Of a stretch of DNA of 64,000 nt, positions 53,473-64,000 are shown one piece after another (the stretch's first letter is position 1; the number at the start of each line of letters is the position of its first letter). Both the position numbers and the translations under genes were made by a program. The stretch spans positions 13,028,711-13,092,710 of the forward strand of contig NC_133910.1 of assembly GCF_964199755.1 (NCBI RefSeq). Reading direction: 5' to 3'. Under the pieces are notes generated by a model, which was not told where the DNA came from, searched no databases, and worked only from the letters and a program-made list of their open reading frames with translations. The DNA comes from Larus michahellis (taxonomy: Eukaryota > Chordata > Aves > Charadriiformes > Laridae).

Positions 53473-55879
53473 ACTGGTGAAGGTCTCCATCCCACCTTCT
53501 CCCCCCAACCACTTCTGCTCAGTCCCTGAGCTCCGCCTTTCCTGTGGGTGCCCTGCCACAGCCGCCAGTGTGTCTGGGACAGCCCCCCACCTCAGTCAGG
53601 GGTTCTGGTGTGTGGGGGGTGTGCATGTTCCTGTGTTGATGTTACAGCTGCTGCTGTTGCCCCTGCTCATCCCACAGGGTGGGCAATGGGTGTGTTCGTT
53701 CTGTGAGAGATCCGCGATGGGGCAGAAGCGAAAGCCCCAGCCCCAAATACCTGGGAGCCAGTCTCCCTCCTCAAAGTGATGAAACTGGCTTAGAAATTGT
53801 GATTTAAAAAAATATATAATTATATATTCGCTGTTTTCAGCCTGTAGGGTGCAGTAGTACCACGTTTTTATTTTAAAAACCGTAATTCCCTTGGCTCTGC
53901 CACTCCAGGTCTAAGAGCACACCTGATTATTGTTAGAGGAGAGAAACCCCCAAACCTGTGAGAGCAGGTGGCAGCACTACAGAGGGAAAGGCTTTAAAAG
54001 GAGACATCCCCAGAATCATTCATGCATGGTTTAGATGGTGTTAGCTCCCTGGGTGAGCTTGAGAGGTCTTCTGGCTTGTGCTGTGGTTGCCTCCTTCATG
54101 TTTCCTGGGGAAGAGCAGTAGGCGCTGTAGGTATGTACACGAAGACCCTGTTCCCTTGGAGAAGGAGCAAGGAGGTTTTGTGAGCTGTAAGTTGTTGGTG
54201 GGGTGAATACATAAATATTCATGGAGAATGTACAGACCTATAGTAGGGTAAGTCAGTCCTGCTTACTGTACTTTAGTGTCAAGTCATTGATCTCTGTGCT
54301 GGTTAGTGACGTAAATCAGGAAAAGTATAAAAGCAATATGAGATTAAAGTCAGCTTCAGTTTATCCATCCACAATAGACAGTTCCTGAGCTCCTCTTCTT
54401 TTTGCGCTTATTTTTTGTGTTGTGTTTGATCTAGTGGAAGGCTGTATCTCTTTCTCACAGATATCAGAGACCCACTGGGCTGAGAGGCTCCACAAGCATG
54501 ACGTGAGCTCTCCATGAATTGCAAGCACTCTTATTTTCATTAGGCTTTCATGGCATTCTTGCAAGGCTGGGCTCTGACCGGTGTGTCTGGGCTCAATGCC
54601 ATTAGGGGAAACGCTACACCTCCTCGCTAAGGTTTGGCCAAAGCTTCTCCTTTACTTTCTATTCTATAGGCTGTGTACCGTGAGCTGCTAAGCTGTTACT
54701 GTGTTCCACCTCAGGAGCAGTTAACAGCAGGAAACAAAATTTTTACGGAAAAAGGTTATATTATATAAAGATGATACAGTGGCCAAAACTGTAGCAGTTA
54801 AAACGTTGTTTCTAACTGCCCTGTGCTATGTCTTAAATACCAAATGACACAGAATGTTCAAAATAGTTCAAACTATTGAAAGTCTTGGTTATGAAGAGCA
54901 GAAACTCCTTCTGGAAGTAGTTTGCTTGAGGGAACTTTGTTCCAGTGTAAACCAGAATGGACTATTCAGCTCTCAGCTACACCCGTAAAAAATCCCTATC
55001 AGCCCTGTGCAATACCCAGATACCGGAGGGCAGAATATGCTTCATTTCCTTCCACGTTGTGTTCTCTTTTATTGTTAGCAATGTTTCGTGGGGTAAAGAC
55101 TCCAAATTACAGTCTTATTTTTCACATTATTATTGCCTCTTCTCCAAAAACAAGTCTTTGCCAGGCCTTTCAGTCCTTGGATCGTGCGACTTCACCAGCT
55201 TTTATCTCCCTCCTTTGCGCTGCAGGTTTTCCCCGCTCATTTTGGTAATCTGACATTGTGATTTGTTCACTTGTGCGCTTGTTTTTCTCCTCAAAGAAGA
55301 TTTGCTGAATCATTGGGGAGGAGGCAAGAGCTCTAGAGGCAGCTGGTGGCCAGTGATAAAACCATGGCCACATCCAGTCTTCAGGGTTTGCAGATGACAG
55401 CGCTTCAGTTGAAGGCCTGAGTCACATTCCCTTCCGAGCTAAGATTGCTGGGGACTTTGGGATTGTGGAAGTGGGGCTGAGGAGGTGGTGCACCGAAAAT
55501 AGAAATTATTGATTCTGACAACCGCAAGGTTTGTGTTGGATCTCCTGCAAAATTCATAATGATGCTGTAAGAGGACTTGCAGGCCGGGGGCTACATCCTG
55601 CCAACATTGTGCCCACTTCAGTGGGAACATGTAATTAAGAAAATAGGGGTTTGGCTTGAAATAGGTGATGGTGTGTAGTGGCTGCTTCCGGATGTGCAGT
55701 GGGAAGGTGTAGTGTGAGCAAGGACATGCCAGGGCTCCAAGGCACTCGTGCCTATTTATTTGGAGAGGATACACCGAATTCCACTGGTACAAATTATGCA
55801 GCTGTTTTCATCACAACGGGTCTGGATTTTGCCCAGTGATCAAATTGCCTAATGATCGAAATAAGAGCTGGGAGCTAAA

Positions 55880-56000
55880 ATGCCTTGGTTCACTTCTTAG
55901 GTCTTTCACTCCCTCTCTGTATGACCTTGAGTTACTTCCTCTCTCCCTGGCTTTTGGTTTCCTTGCAGTTAAACAGGGATAAGATGCTTCCATCTTTGTG
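55880..56000 (-). repeat. MIR-like SINE relic
   Basis: The plus strand reads like a reversed MIR core: TATGACCTTGAGTTACTTCC, then GGTTTCCTTGCAGTTAAACA and GGGATAA. Old and diverged. Confidence 0.6.
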
Positions 56001-56624
56001 GAACATCTTGAAATCTTTAGGCGGAATGGGCTATTTAAATGCAAAGTATCACTGGTATTTCTGAGTCCTCCAACACCACTGTTGTGACACTATGCAGCAG
56101 GCACACAGATATGGCTCTCTGACTTTCTAGCTAATAGTTTTCTTAAATTCCAGTTGAGACAGCAAACCTAAGCTGAAACCAAAGTCCTTCTCCTGCTCTG
56201 TCAGTTCTGCCCCTTACGTAAAGCCCTAGAAAATCAGTTTTCTGTATATTTTTGTAAGTATCTTCCAGAACTTAGAAATAAAATCTCACCAATAGTACAT
56301 GATACTCTTCCTAAGAACACAGTTTTAATGTGTGATATTCTGCTGAGTTCTACTTCAAGGAGGTAAGATAGAAAGTTGGTTAAGAAGCAAGACCGGAAGT
56401 CCAGGTGACCTGAGTTCCATTTCTAGTTGTCCTACTCAAATTTGGGCTAATATCTTAAAGTGGGAAAACGCATAATCAGGTTGGCAGATCACAATGCAGA
56501 GACTTTGCTTTGATGCTTTGTGCATTTTCTGTGGGATTTTTCACAATGATATCTGCTGTTCCAGTATAAGATGACTGTGCATGTGAAGCAATTCTACTTT
56601 TCTATTACTGTAGATCTCAGAACA

Positions 56625-56730
56625 TGCCTCTGTTATTCCCACTTTGCAGATGGGAAACCTGAGATAGAGAGGGAGAATGACTGGCTCAGATCAGCTGGCA
56701 ATGGCAAAGCCAGGAATACAATCCTTCTTC
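56625..56730 (+). repeat. MIR-like SINE relic
   Basis: Matches the forward MIR core by eye: TTATTCCCACTTTGCAGATG, GGAAACCTGAGATAGAGAGG, then GGCAAAGCCAGGAATACAA. Confidence 0.6.
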
Positions 56731-58614
56731 TTTGAGTCTCGTATTTAGCGTTGTCCATGATGCTATGATGTCAGAAAATGCATCTGCAGCTCCTGGCCTT
56801 CCTTTTCCAGGTGGTGTCACACCCCAGTGTTCACTGAGCCTGACTGATTTACAGTCAGGCTACTAGAGGCTGGATCTAAATAAGGAGCTGGGGCAGGGAT
56901 GTCTGACTGACATGCTGGTTCACCATGTCCACACTCAGGATGGGCCCCTTTCAAGAACAAGAATGCTCCATCATCTCTGACTTCCCCTTCCCCAACTGAG
57001 ACAAGAGATAACTTCTATTTTATAAAGAGAAGAAACCAGCGGACTTGACCACTGCCAAAAATCCCACCAAAGCTTCTAATATAGAAGGGCCTGGGATGTA
57101 AGATAAAGTCCCATTGCCTTAAAATTATTCGAGAGGAAGGCAGAATCAATGGGGTAGGGTTTTTTTAACTCCTCATTCTTCACGAGGAAGCCTTGAACCT
57201 CAGAGTTGTGTTGCCAGTGCTGAATGTGGCTGTTGTACTTGGAACTTGCTTACAAACCCTTGAAGCATAGAGGAATTAAACAGCTTAGAGGTTGCTCATG
57301 GCCTGGGGAGGAGGAGATTATGGGTTGGAGCAGAAACAGCTGTGAGAAACTTGGCCTGAGAGTGGTGCAGAAACCACAGGGGTGTGACTCATCTCATGTA
57401 ACTCTAGATGTCTATAGATACTAGGCTCCCATTCTCTTCAGTGAGAGAAGTAGGTGCATTGAAGGCATGACTTCTGTTGTATTTTAGATATGTGCTTTAG
57501 GAAGAGCTGAATAACTCCCCAGATATGTTACTTACCAGAAAGGAAGCCTTTGAGTGACTAGCTCACATTGGAGATACATGAGCGGCTGCAGAAGGCTTCC
57601 TGCCTCATATCCCTTGGAGGCCTTGGGACAGCCCTTGCACCCAGGCAGCCAAGAGTGAACGTGTCCTCCCAGCACAGGGTCAGGGCTTGCACTGAGGTCA
57701 GCTCTCGGTAAAATCCCCTGATATAGGCAGCTTGAACACAACCACAGACCCAAAGGTGGGCGGGATGCAGGATGACAGCTGTCCATGTGGTCTGGATGAG
57801 CAGCGACCCGCTAACAGCTCGGTTTGACAGACTGAAGAAACACAATGTGTTGAAGTTGCTGATATTACACTGGTTCTGTCCTGCATGGCACATCCTCAGC
57901 AGGAAAACCAAGCGGAGGGTGTGCCATGTGGGAATCTTGTATCGCCCTCCTTGTCATGGCTGAGGTACGCAGATGGGGAGCTTGCACAGGCTGTACTTGT
58001 CCAGGGAGGCCATATAAACATGGGAGAGTCTCTCTGCTACGATCTTCAGATGTATTGATTGGGTTATTGCTGCCCCAGTAGTCGGTGCAAAGGGGTATTT
58101 GCTGGCCCATACTTTTGCAGCCCAGATGCGACAGTTACATTTTCCCTCTTCTGTTCACTTAGGGGTTTTTTAAACTATTTTTCAGAAACAGTAAAGGGAA
58201 AACAAAGTGAATATCTGTATGCCAAAACTTAGTGGCTAGTGTTACTTCGAAATGCTAGATTCTCCTCCCCCTCCAGAAGCTAGGGAAGGCAGCATGGGGG
58301 AGAGCTGCTGCTCAGGGCACTGAACAGGAGCAGCTTGCTCCGCAAGCACCTGAATTGTTTGCTGTAAATCTGACTCCCTGCTGGGCAATGTTCCTAAGAA
58401 AACCTGCCCCGTACCTTCCCTCAGGCCCCTGCGTTCACATTTGCAGCTCTCATGCTGCACTTACCAGGGTTGTTTGCATGGATGGGGGCTCCCTGTTGAT
58501 GCCTGGGTGGCAGAGCGAAGGGCTGACAGGCCTTTCCTGCCAATCTGTCTGTTGTTCAGATGAAGTGGTTGGAAAGTGCTCACTCTCCAGTTCCCTCTTT
58601 GGCTCAGGCACTCC

Positions 58615-58722
58615 GATAAGGCATGGGCTGTCCTATCTTGCCCTGGGAGCTGTTCCTCCTCCCTAACAGGCTTGCTTCGCCGGCTGACAGTTAGCAGCCG
58701 GCAGCGCTTGATAAACTTATCA
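58615..58722. promoter_or_regulatory. Candidate GATA-motif cluster
   Basis: Four GATA-type motifs fall in 108 bp: GATAAG 58615-58620, AAGATA (minus) 58634-58639, TGATAA 58709-58714 and TTATCA (TGATAA on minus) 58717-58722, with a MYB-like CAGTTA nearby at 58688-58693. The last two form a close inverted pair. Proposed only from motif density and position on the GFI1B side of GTF3C5. Confidence 0.3.
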
Positions 58723-59169
58723 GACCAAAGCTGAGCCCAGTACGCGCTCAACTTGTCCCCAGCCTCAGATTTCCCCATTCCTGGGGACTCTTTGCTCTCT
58801 GCCCGCCTTGCCGTCTGGTACGGTGAACACAGATCACCCTGGGGCCAACAGGTCAAAATCAACCCAAGGACCAGATTGAAAAGTGCTTGCCTTGAAGCCA
58901 CACCTTTAAAATGAGGGTGTCAAGTGGGATGTTCGTAGCCTCCATACCCAGCTCTGTCTCTCTCCCTGGAATATTATTCACCAGTGGAAACATTGCTCAT
59001 GTCTGGTTTATCCCCTCTGTGTGTTTCTGCTCGCCCTGTTTCTCCTATTGTTTGGCAATTTAGTGGTTTTAATGTAGGGGTCTTGCTGTGTACATTTGGA
59101 GGATTGCTTTCTAAGCCAGTTCCAGAATTAGGTTGCTTTGCTGAATTAAGTTTCTGTCACTCATTATTA

Positions 59170-59450
59170 GTATTGCAGTAGCACTTAGGCGTTCCAGCTG
59201 AGATCAAGACTCCATTGTGCGTGGTGCTGTATGTAGAAGATAAGGAGGGGCAGTCCCACTCCTGACTATCTTACTGTTGAAATAAACAAGTGAAATGAAG
59301 GAAAGAGAGGGAATTATTATCCTCCTCTCGCAGATGGAGTGAAGCTTTCTGTGAGCTTTGTAGTGCGCTAAACAACTTCAGAAATCCAGCGCTCACGTCT
59401 TGCCCAAGGTCATGCTGGAAACGCATGGCAGATCTCAAGTCTCAGTTTGG
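59170..59450 (+). repeat. Amniote CORE-SINE/MIR-like relic
   Basis: Recognisable in order: GTGGTGCTGTATGTAGAAGA, AGGGGCAGTCCCACTCCTGA, AATAAACAAGTGAAATG, ATTATTATCCTCCTC, and CTTGCCCAAGGTCATGCTGG. This order fits the family seen across amniotes. Confidence 0.65.
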
Positions 59451-62400
59451 GGTTGCAGCCTTAAGATCAGCGTGCGTCCGTGTGACTGTTAGTTGAAAGA
59501 TGGTGGGTCAGGAACTCTGCAGGGATCTGCACTTTCTTAGGCCTCATCCAGCACAGGGGCAACCGACTGATTTAATTATCCTTGTTAATTTTGGTGTGTC
59601 TGTTCTGGTTGTCTCCTCTGTGCGCATGTGCTATTCCAGGGCAAAAGTGGAAAAACATCTCTGCTTTTGAGCAGAATAAGTGATTAAAAAATTGCTTATA
59701 GTATCTTTTTTTATTCTGTAGCAGCTTCACAGGTCAAACTCCCCATCTGTCCCCAGGTTAGGCCCTTAACAGCAGGCAGGAATGTTTGCAAGAAAACATG
59801 TGTATGCAGCTCTGGCTAGGAGATTCTCTAAAGCCTTCAGGTTTCCCCTCGTGTGCTGGGCTGATGGGTTAGAACTAACCTGCTGGTGTGACCCCATCTC
59901 CTGCGACTGCGTGGTCCTGGGGGAATGACCTGCTGCAAGGACAAGTGACTCTGCTCTTATCTTATTTTCACCGAAAACATTTTCTCGTGAAGTCTAGGGT
60001 GGGAAGCAACTGGATTCAGCAATTTTTTTTTTTTTTCCCCCAATACAACCCATACCCAACTGGAGCCTAATTCTTCCCTGTCCTTATACTTCCTTTTAGC
60101 CCTTCCCTAACTACTGCCAACACAACGTGAAGGGGTTTGCCTTCTCTAGGATTCCACTCCATGGAGGTTAATACAACCTGAGGATAAGCTCCAGCGTAAT
60201 GCTGTGCTAGCTGGGAGCACGCCTCTGCTTCCTGCAGGTGTCCTGTGCCTCTGTCTTCATTAGGAAGAGAAAGATGCATCCCGTGTCCAAATTTAAATCC
60301 ACCCTTGATCATAGTATTTCTGGGCTGCTGCTCTCAGTGCCTGAAGGCTGTCTAGAAGACACAGAGGCACCTCTCTCATTCTGATAGATGCCTGGGGTTA
60401 TTGCTTTGCATGTCCCTCATTTGCTAAACAAAACAGCCCAAAGACCAGGATTTTCTTTCCCTGGCAATAAAGGGAAGAAGGTGTGAAGAGGACTGGGAAG
60501 TGCAGGATATGGGGCGGGCTTGGAGAGAAGCAGAAACAATCAGCTCTTTCTTCAGCCACAAAGATTAGTTGAGATTTTGCTTTTTGTTATCTGTTTCCTT
60601 GATTGACTGGCCAGAATGTTTTTTTGATGCAAGGGGCAATGGTGGGAAAGGGGTTGTTTTCAGAGTGGTCAGAACTGGGGAGGATTTGCATGTTTGGAGA
60701 GCAAGGCCAGGTGTGTTTGGAGTTGGTGCCAGCCACGGCCTGATCCTGACAGGTGCTGAGCATCTTTGGGTACCTGTTGTGTGGATTCAGTGGCTCCAAG
60801 GATGAGGGCAGCCCTTTGGCCGCTCCATGCGGCCAGGCTGCCCATGGCTGGTGCCGTGTTGGCAGTGGAAGGCTCTCCCTCGGCCTGGTGTGGTGAGGTT
60901 TGGATAATGCCAGGTCTGCTTCCTTCCCTGCTCCTTCCCCTGCATTTCCAGAGCTTCAGGGGGTGCAGATGAGAGCCCAGGGAACTGTGCAGCGTGCTGC
61001 TGTCTGCTCTGGAGCAGAGCCAAGCTGGGTCCTTCCATCCTCTTCCTCAAGAGATAGCTGTCCCTCATCGGGGATTGCAGGGAACATGGGGCTGTGGGGC
61101 TCTGCATGGATTTTCCTTGGGCTGCTGACGTCACAGTCCTGAAGGAAGGACAGTGCTCAAGCAGCGTTACCCCTTGGTCTGAAAGCGGCACCTTGTTACT
61201 CTAGGGGAAGAAACTAGTGCCTCAGGGGAAAACTCTGCAAGTAAATTCCCTCTCCTCCCTCCCTTCTCAGGTCACCTCCTGAGTCTGGCCATGCTGTCTC
61301 GTTGGCGCCTTTGCCAGCTGGCCTCCATCCACAGCCTGTGTTTCTGGAGATATGCTCCCAGCGCCTGTGGGAGCGGGTCAGCCTGGCCCCCCCGCGCTGC
61401 TTTGGCCACAGACATGTTTTCCTGAGCGCGGCTCTGCAGCAGCACACTGCCTAAGGACATCCCAGTGTGTTTCTCTACTCGCTACCCATCCAGCTAAAGC
61501 AGTCCTTGTATCTCCCGGGGATGTGCTCACCGGGCTCCTTGCAAATGTAAGGGTAAGGCTGACACTGTCTCCTCTGGTGTGACTGCTCTTCAGTAGCCTC
61601 TGGGCTCACCCCAATAGGGGTGAAAGCAGCTGCCTGGCCTAGAGTCCTGGGGAAACCAAAGACAGGCCTGGGGTGATCTGTGCTTTGTCAGGAGGGAGGA
61701 GCAGGCTGGAGGAGCGCAGCCTTAGGGCAGAAGACCCCAGCCGCCCGTTGAGGGTTATACCTCCTCCATCCCATGGAAATCCAAGATAGGAATGGAAATC
61801 TAATGGATACAGCAGCCCTTGTTCAGCAGGCTCAGGAGAACCAGCTGTCTGATTTGTTTTTATGAGTGGTTTTACAGGCAGTCTTGCCACGGTGCCGATC
61901 AGTGTGTGCCAGCACTTCCCTCCAGAATGGCCAAAATTGGGGCACTTCAGATGAGTCAGACACACCTGCCATCCCCAGGACACAGATGGGGAAGTCTGTG
62001 CTGGTGTGCCCATGTGTTTTGGGGCTGGAGGGTATTCGCTCCCAAGCAGCTTAGATGCTGACATGCTCTTTAAATATTTCTGTTCACAGATATGTGGAGG
62101 ACGAGGGGGGTAACAATCACAGTTTGCATTTTTGGCAGCAGTTTTAATAATCTGAAATGACTTTGAGTAAGGCTTGTACATGCGTGAGTGTGTTCACATG
62201 TGTGTGTGAACCTGGTGTCACGGTCAGGACCTGGGGACCAGTTCCCTAAGGCCAGTTCTGTCACGGGTTATGCACCTCCCCTGGAGTCCCTGCCCTGACT
62301 GGGTTCTGGCATGAACCAGGAAAGGACAGCAGAGTTTTAATGGGGGGTTTGGTAACACCGTATCATCTGATGTGGTTGTACCTGCACAGCCCTCTTGCTC

Positions 62401-63289
62401 CTGTGTGGGGCTCTGCACTAGCCTGTCCCTGAAGATGAATGTCCCCTGATCCCAGGCTTTGAGCGTTGTTCACAGCTGTTCTGTAGCCAACAGGCCCCAG
62501 CTCCCCAAACTTTTCTTCTCTCACTTCAAAGTTTGGCACCCATGTTCCTGATGGGAGCCCCGTTCTGCACGTGAACTCCCATTTTGTTTTCCACTTGTGT
62601 GTGCTGGAACCCCAACATAGGAACTAACTTTATTGGGGCTACACTGTTGTTTCTTTCCCTTCTCCTTTTCCCCTCCATCCCCACTGCCTGCGTCTCCAGA
62701 GACAAGTATGAGCCTTTCTTGAAATGGATGTTTTTAACATGAAATACACTGTGTTAGCCCGGTTACTGAGAGGGAACAGATTTATCGGATAAATTCCAGC
62801 AGGCCTGTACATGTTGTCACTGTCTGGTATAGTGCAATAAAAATATACATTAGAATAAGTATAAATACATATTTACAGTGTACAAGTAAAGCCAGGAGTA
62901 CAGACTCTGTTTTGAGCTTCCAGAATGCATATTAATGACTAACAACTGAGGCACAGCATAAAAGAGGGGCAAGTACATTTTAGGTCTTAGGAGAATAACT
63001 TTGGATTTACAGCAGTGTAACTGAGGGCAGGACAGAGCTCTTCTCCCCTGGCAGTAAATGAATTCTCCACTTGGACTGTTTCCTCTTTGCCTGCGATGGC
63101 AGCCTTCCTTCATAAGCATTTGGATAGTGCCACAGCCCGTTCTCCAGGCTACTGCCCACTGGTGTCACTGGCCAAGGCCACGTGTTCAGGGATGTAGCTA
63201 TGGAGTGGGCTGTTTTCTGCTGCCATGCCCCACTTAACTGAAAGCCCTTATCTTTTTAATGCTATAATAATACTTTGTCCTTCCTCTCA

Positions 63290-63470
63290 AGAACTCCGGG
63301 GACTCTACAAACCTGAGTGAATGATTTCACATCCCCAGGAGGGGTGGAGAAATAAAAGCCCAGCGCAGTGATTTGCCAGAGGTTACACAGTGAGAACGTA
63401 GCAGAGCTTGGAGGGGAACTGGCTCTTCACTTGTTCCAGTGCTTTGCTTCAACCCCTAGACCTGGAAGAA
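63290..63470 (+). repeat. Amniote CORE-SINE/MIR-like relic
   Basis: Contains GATTTCACATCCCCAGGAGG, GATTTGCCAGAGGTTACACA, GTAGCAGAGCTTGGAGGGGA and TTCAACCCCTAGACC, in the order of a MIR-type tail. Confidence 0.6.
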
Positions 63471-64000
63471 GGAGGAAATACCACTGCTCTGTTTGTACAA
63501 TATTTGTAAGGTACTTGCACACTATGCCAATGTGTACAGGCTCGGTCGCTTCCTCCTTTAAGAGAGTGGCTGGAAAGCAGAACTCTGGACCTTGACATTG
63601 ATATCCAAGGGCCATTCCTGACCATACAGTGACACAGGATTGCCCAGCACAGTTCTAAGTCAGTATGTCCAGCATGCAGTGAAATATTGTGGGACATACC
63701 AACTCGGATTCCAAGAGCAGCTGGTCTCTCTGGCTTGCTACTGAGGCATGGGCTTTACTAGCTTATGCCTAGTGCTGTGGCGTGGCTCTTCCTGGAGCTT
63801 GCTTGGTTGCCACTAACCCAGGGATCTCTGCAGCACGGTGCATATGAGGAATACATTTAGAGACCCCTGTTATCAGTTAGGGATAGGAGCTGTTTTTTCA
63901 GTGTTTTCCTCCCACTCCAAGCTAAAAATACAGCACAGTTAACTTGTCATTTGATCACAGTAAATGCTTTGCTGAAAGAAAATTACTTTGGGTGCCTGTT

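Larger units (their letters stand above)
53473..64000. other. Single-copy right flank, no gene recognised
   Basis: About 10.5 kb without a convincing exon on either strand. In other amniotes GFI1B lies on this side of GTF3C5; none of its zinc-finger exons is present, so it would lie further right. The stretch holds several MIR/CORE-SINE-like relics (listed separately), an AT-rich patch near 53,800-53,830, a T-run near 60,024 and a GATA-motif cluster near 58.6-58.7 kb. Confidence 0.6.

Noticed and set aside
58461-58901. Minus-strand 146-codon frame with a signal-peptide-like start (hydrophobic residues about 7-18)
   Set aside because: No recognisable family and no clear splice or promoter context. 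An open frame of this length is expected by chance in 10 kb of GC-moderate DNA, and it overlaps the GATA cluster.
60067-60312. Minus-strand 81-codon frame ending at a poly-pyrimidine stretch
   Set aside because: No family recognised, no splice context and no neighbouring exon.
53473-64000. Searched for GFI1B zinc-finger exons on both strands
   Set aside because: No C2H2 pattern is present. Only position relative to GTF3C5 suggests the gene is nearby.

Overview
The window is vertebrate nuclear DNA, almost certainly from a bird. It has multi-exon genes with GT/AG introns, compact GC-rich introns, fragments of the avian LINE CR1, and the amniote gene order RALGDS - CEL - GTF3C5 (human 9q34). 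The right flank carries old CORE-SINE/MIR-like relics and no gene I can recognise. The species cannot be named from the sequence.

Layout. (1) 1-12,385: RALGDS on the plus strand. Seventeen coding exons are readable; the first exon lies to the left of the window. Introns hold a 1.83 kb minisatellite (6002-7832) and a CR1 fragment (about 8165-8470). (2) 12,386-13,397: intergenic DNA with nothing recognised. (3) 13,398-53,472: a tandem array read on the minus strand. From left to right it holds a relic of CEL exon 1; the only complete GTF3C5 (11 exons, 516 aa, 14,543-21,562); then three 11.08 kb units. Each unit has an intact 11-exon CEL gene (564 aa) followed on the right by a truncated GTF3C5. 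The truncated copies in the first two units have exons 1-5 and the third has only exons 4-5. (4) 53,473-64,000: non-coding flank with several ancient SINE relics and a GATA-motif cluster, on the side where GFI1B lies in other amniotes.

What is unusual. CEL (bile-salt-activated lipase) is usually single copy; here three near-identical, apparently functional copies sit in tandem, each with its own TATA box and poly(A) signal. The amplification carried along a damaged GTF3C5 that lost exon 6, most of exon 7 and exons 8-11 before the array expanded. In two units this damaged copy still has an open reading frame for the N-terminal 291 residues and a usable donor and acceptor, so it could encode a 296-aa product without the DNA-binding half. 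It also lacks a poly(A) signal and points into the neighbouring CEL gene, with phase-compatible exons. Copies are about 99% identical, so the array is recent or homogenised by gene conversion.

Roles. RALGDS activates Ral GTPases downstream of Ras. CEL is a secreted pancreatic lipase/esterase. GTF3C5 is the TFIIIC subunit that helps recognise tRNA and 5S promoters. The three are linked by position, not by pathway.
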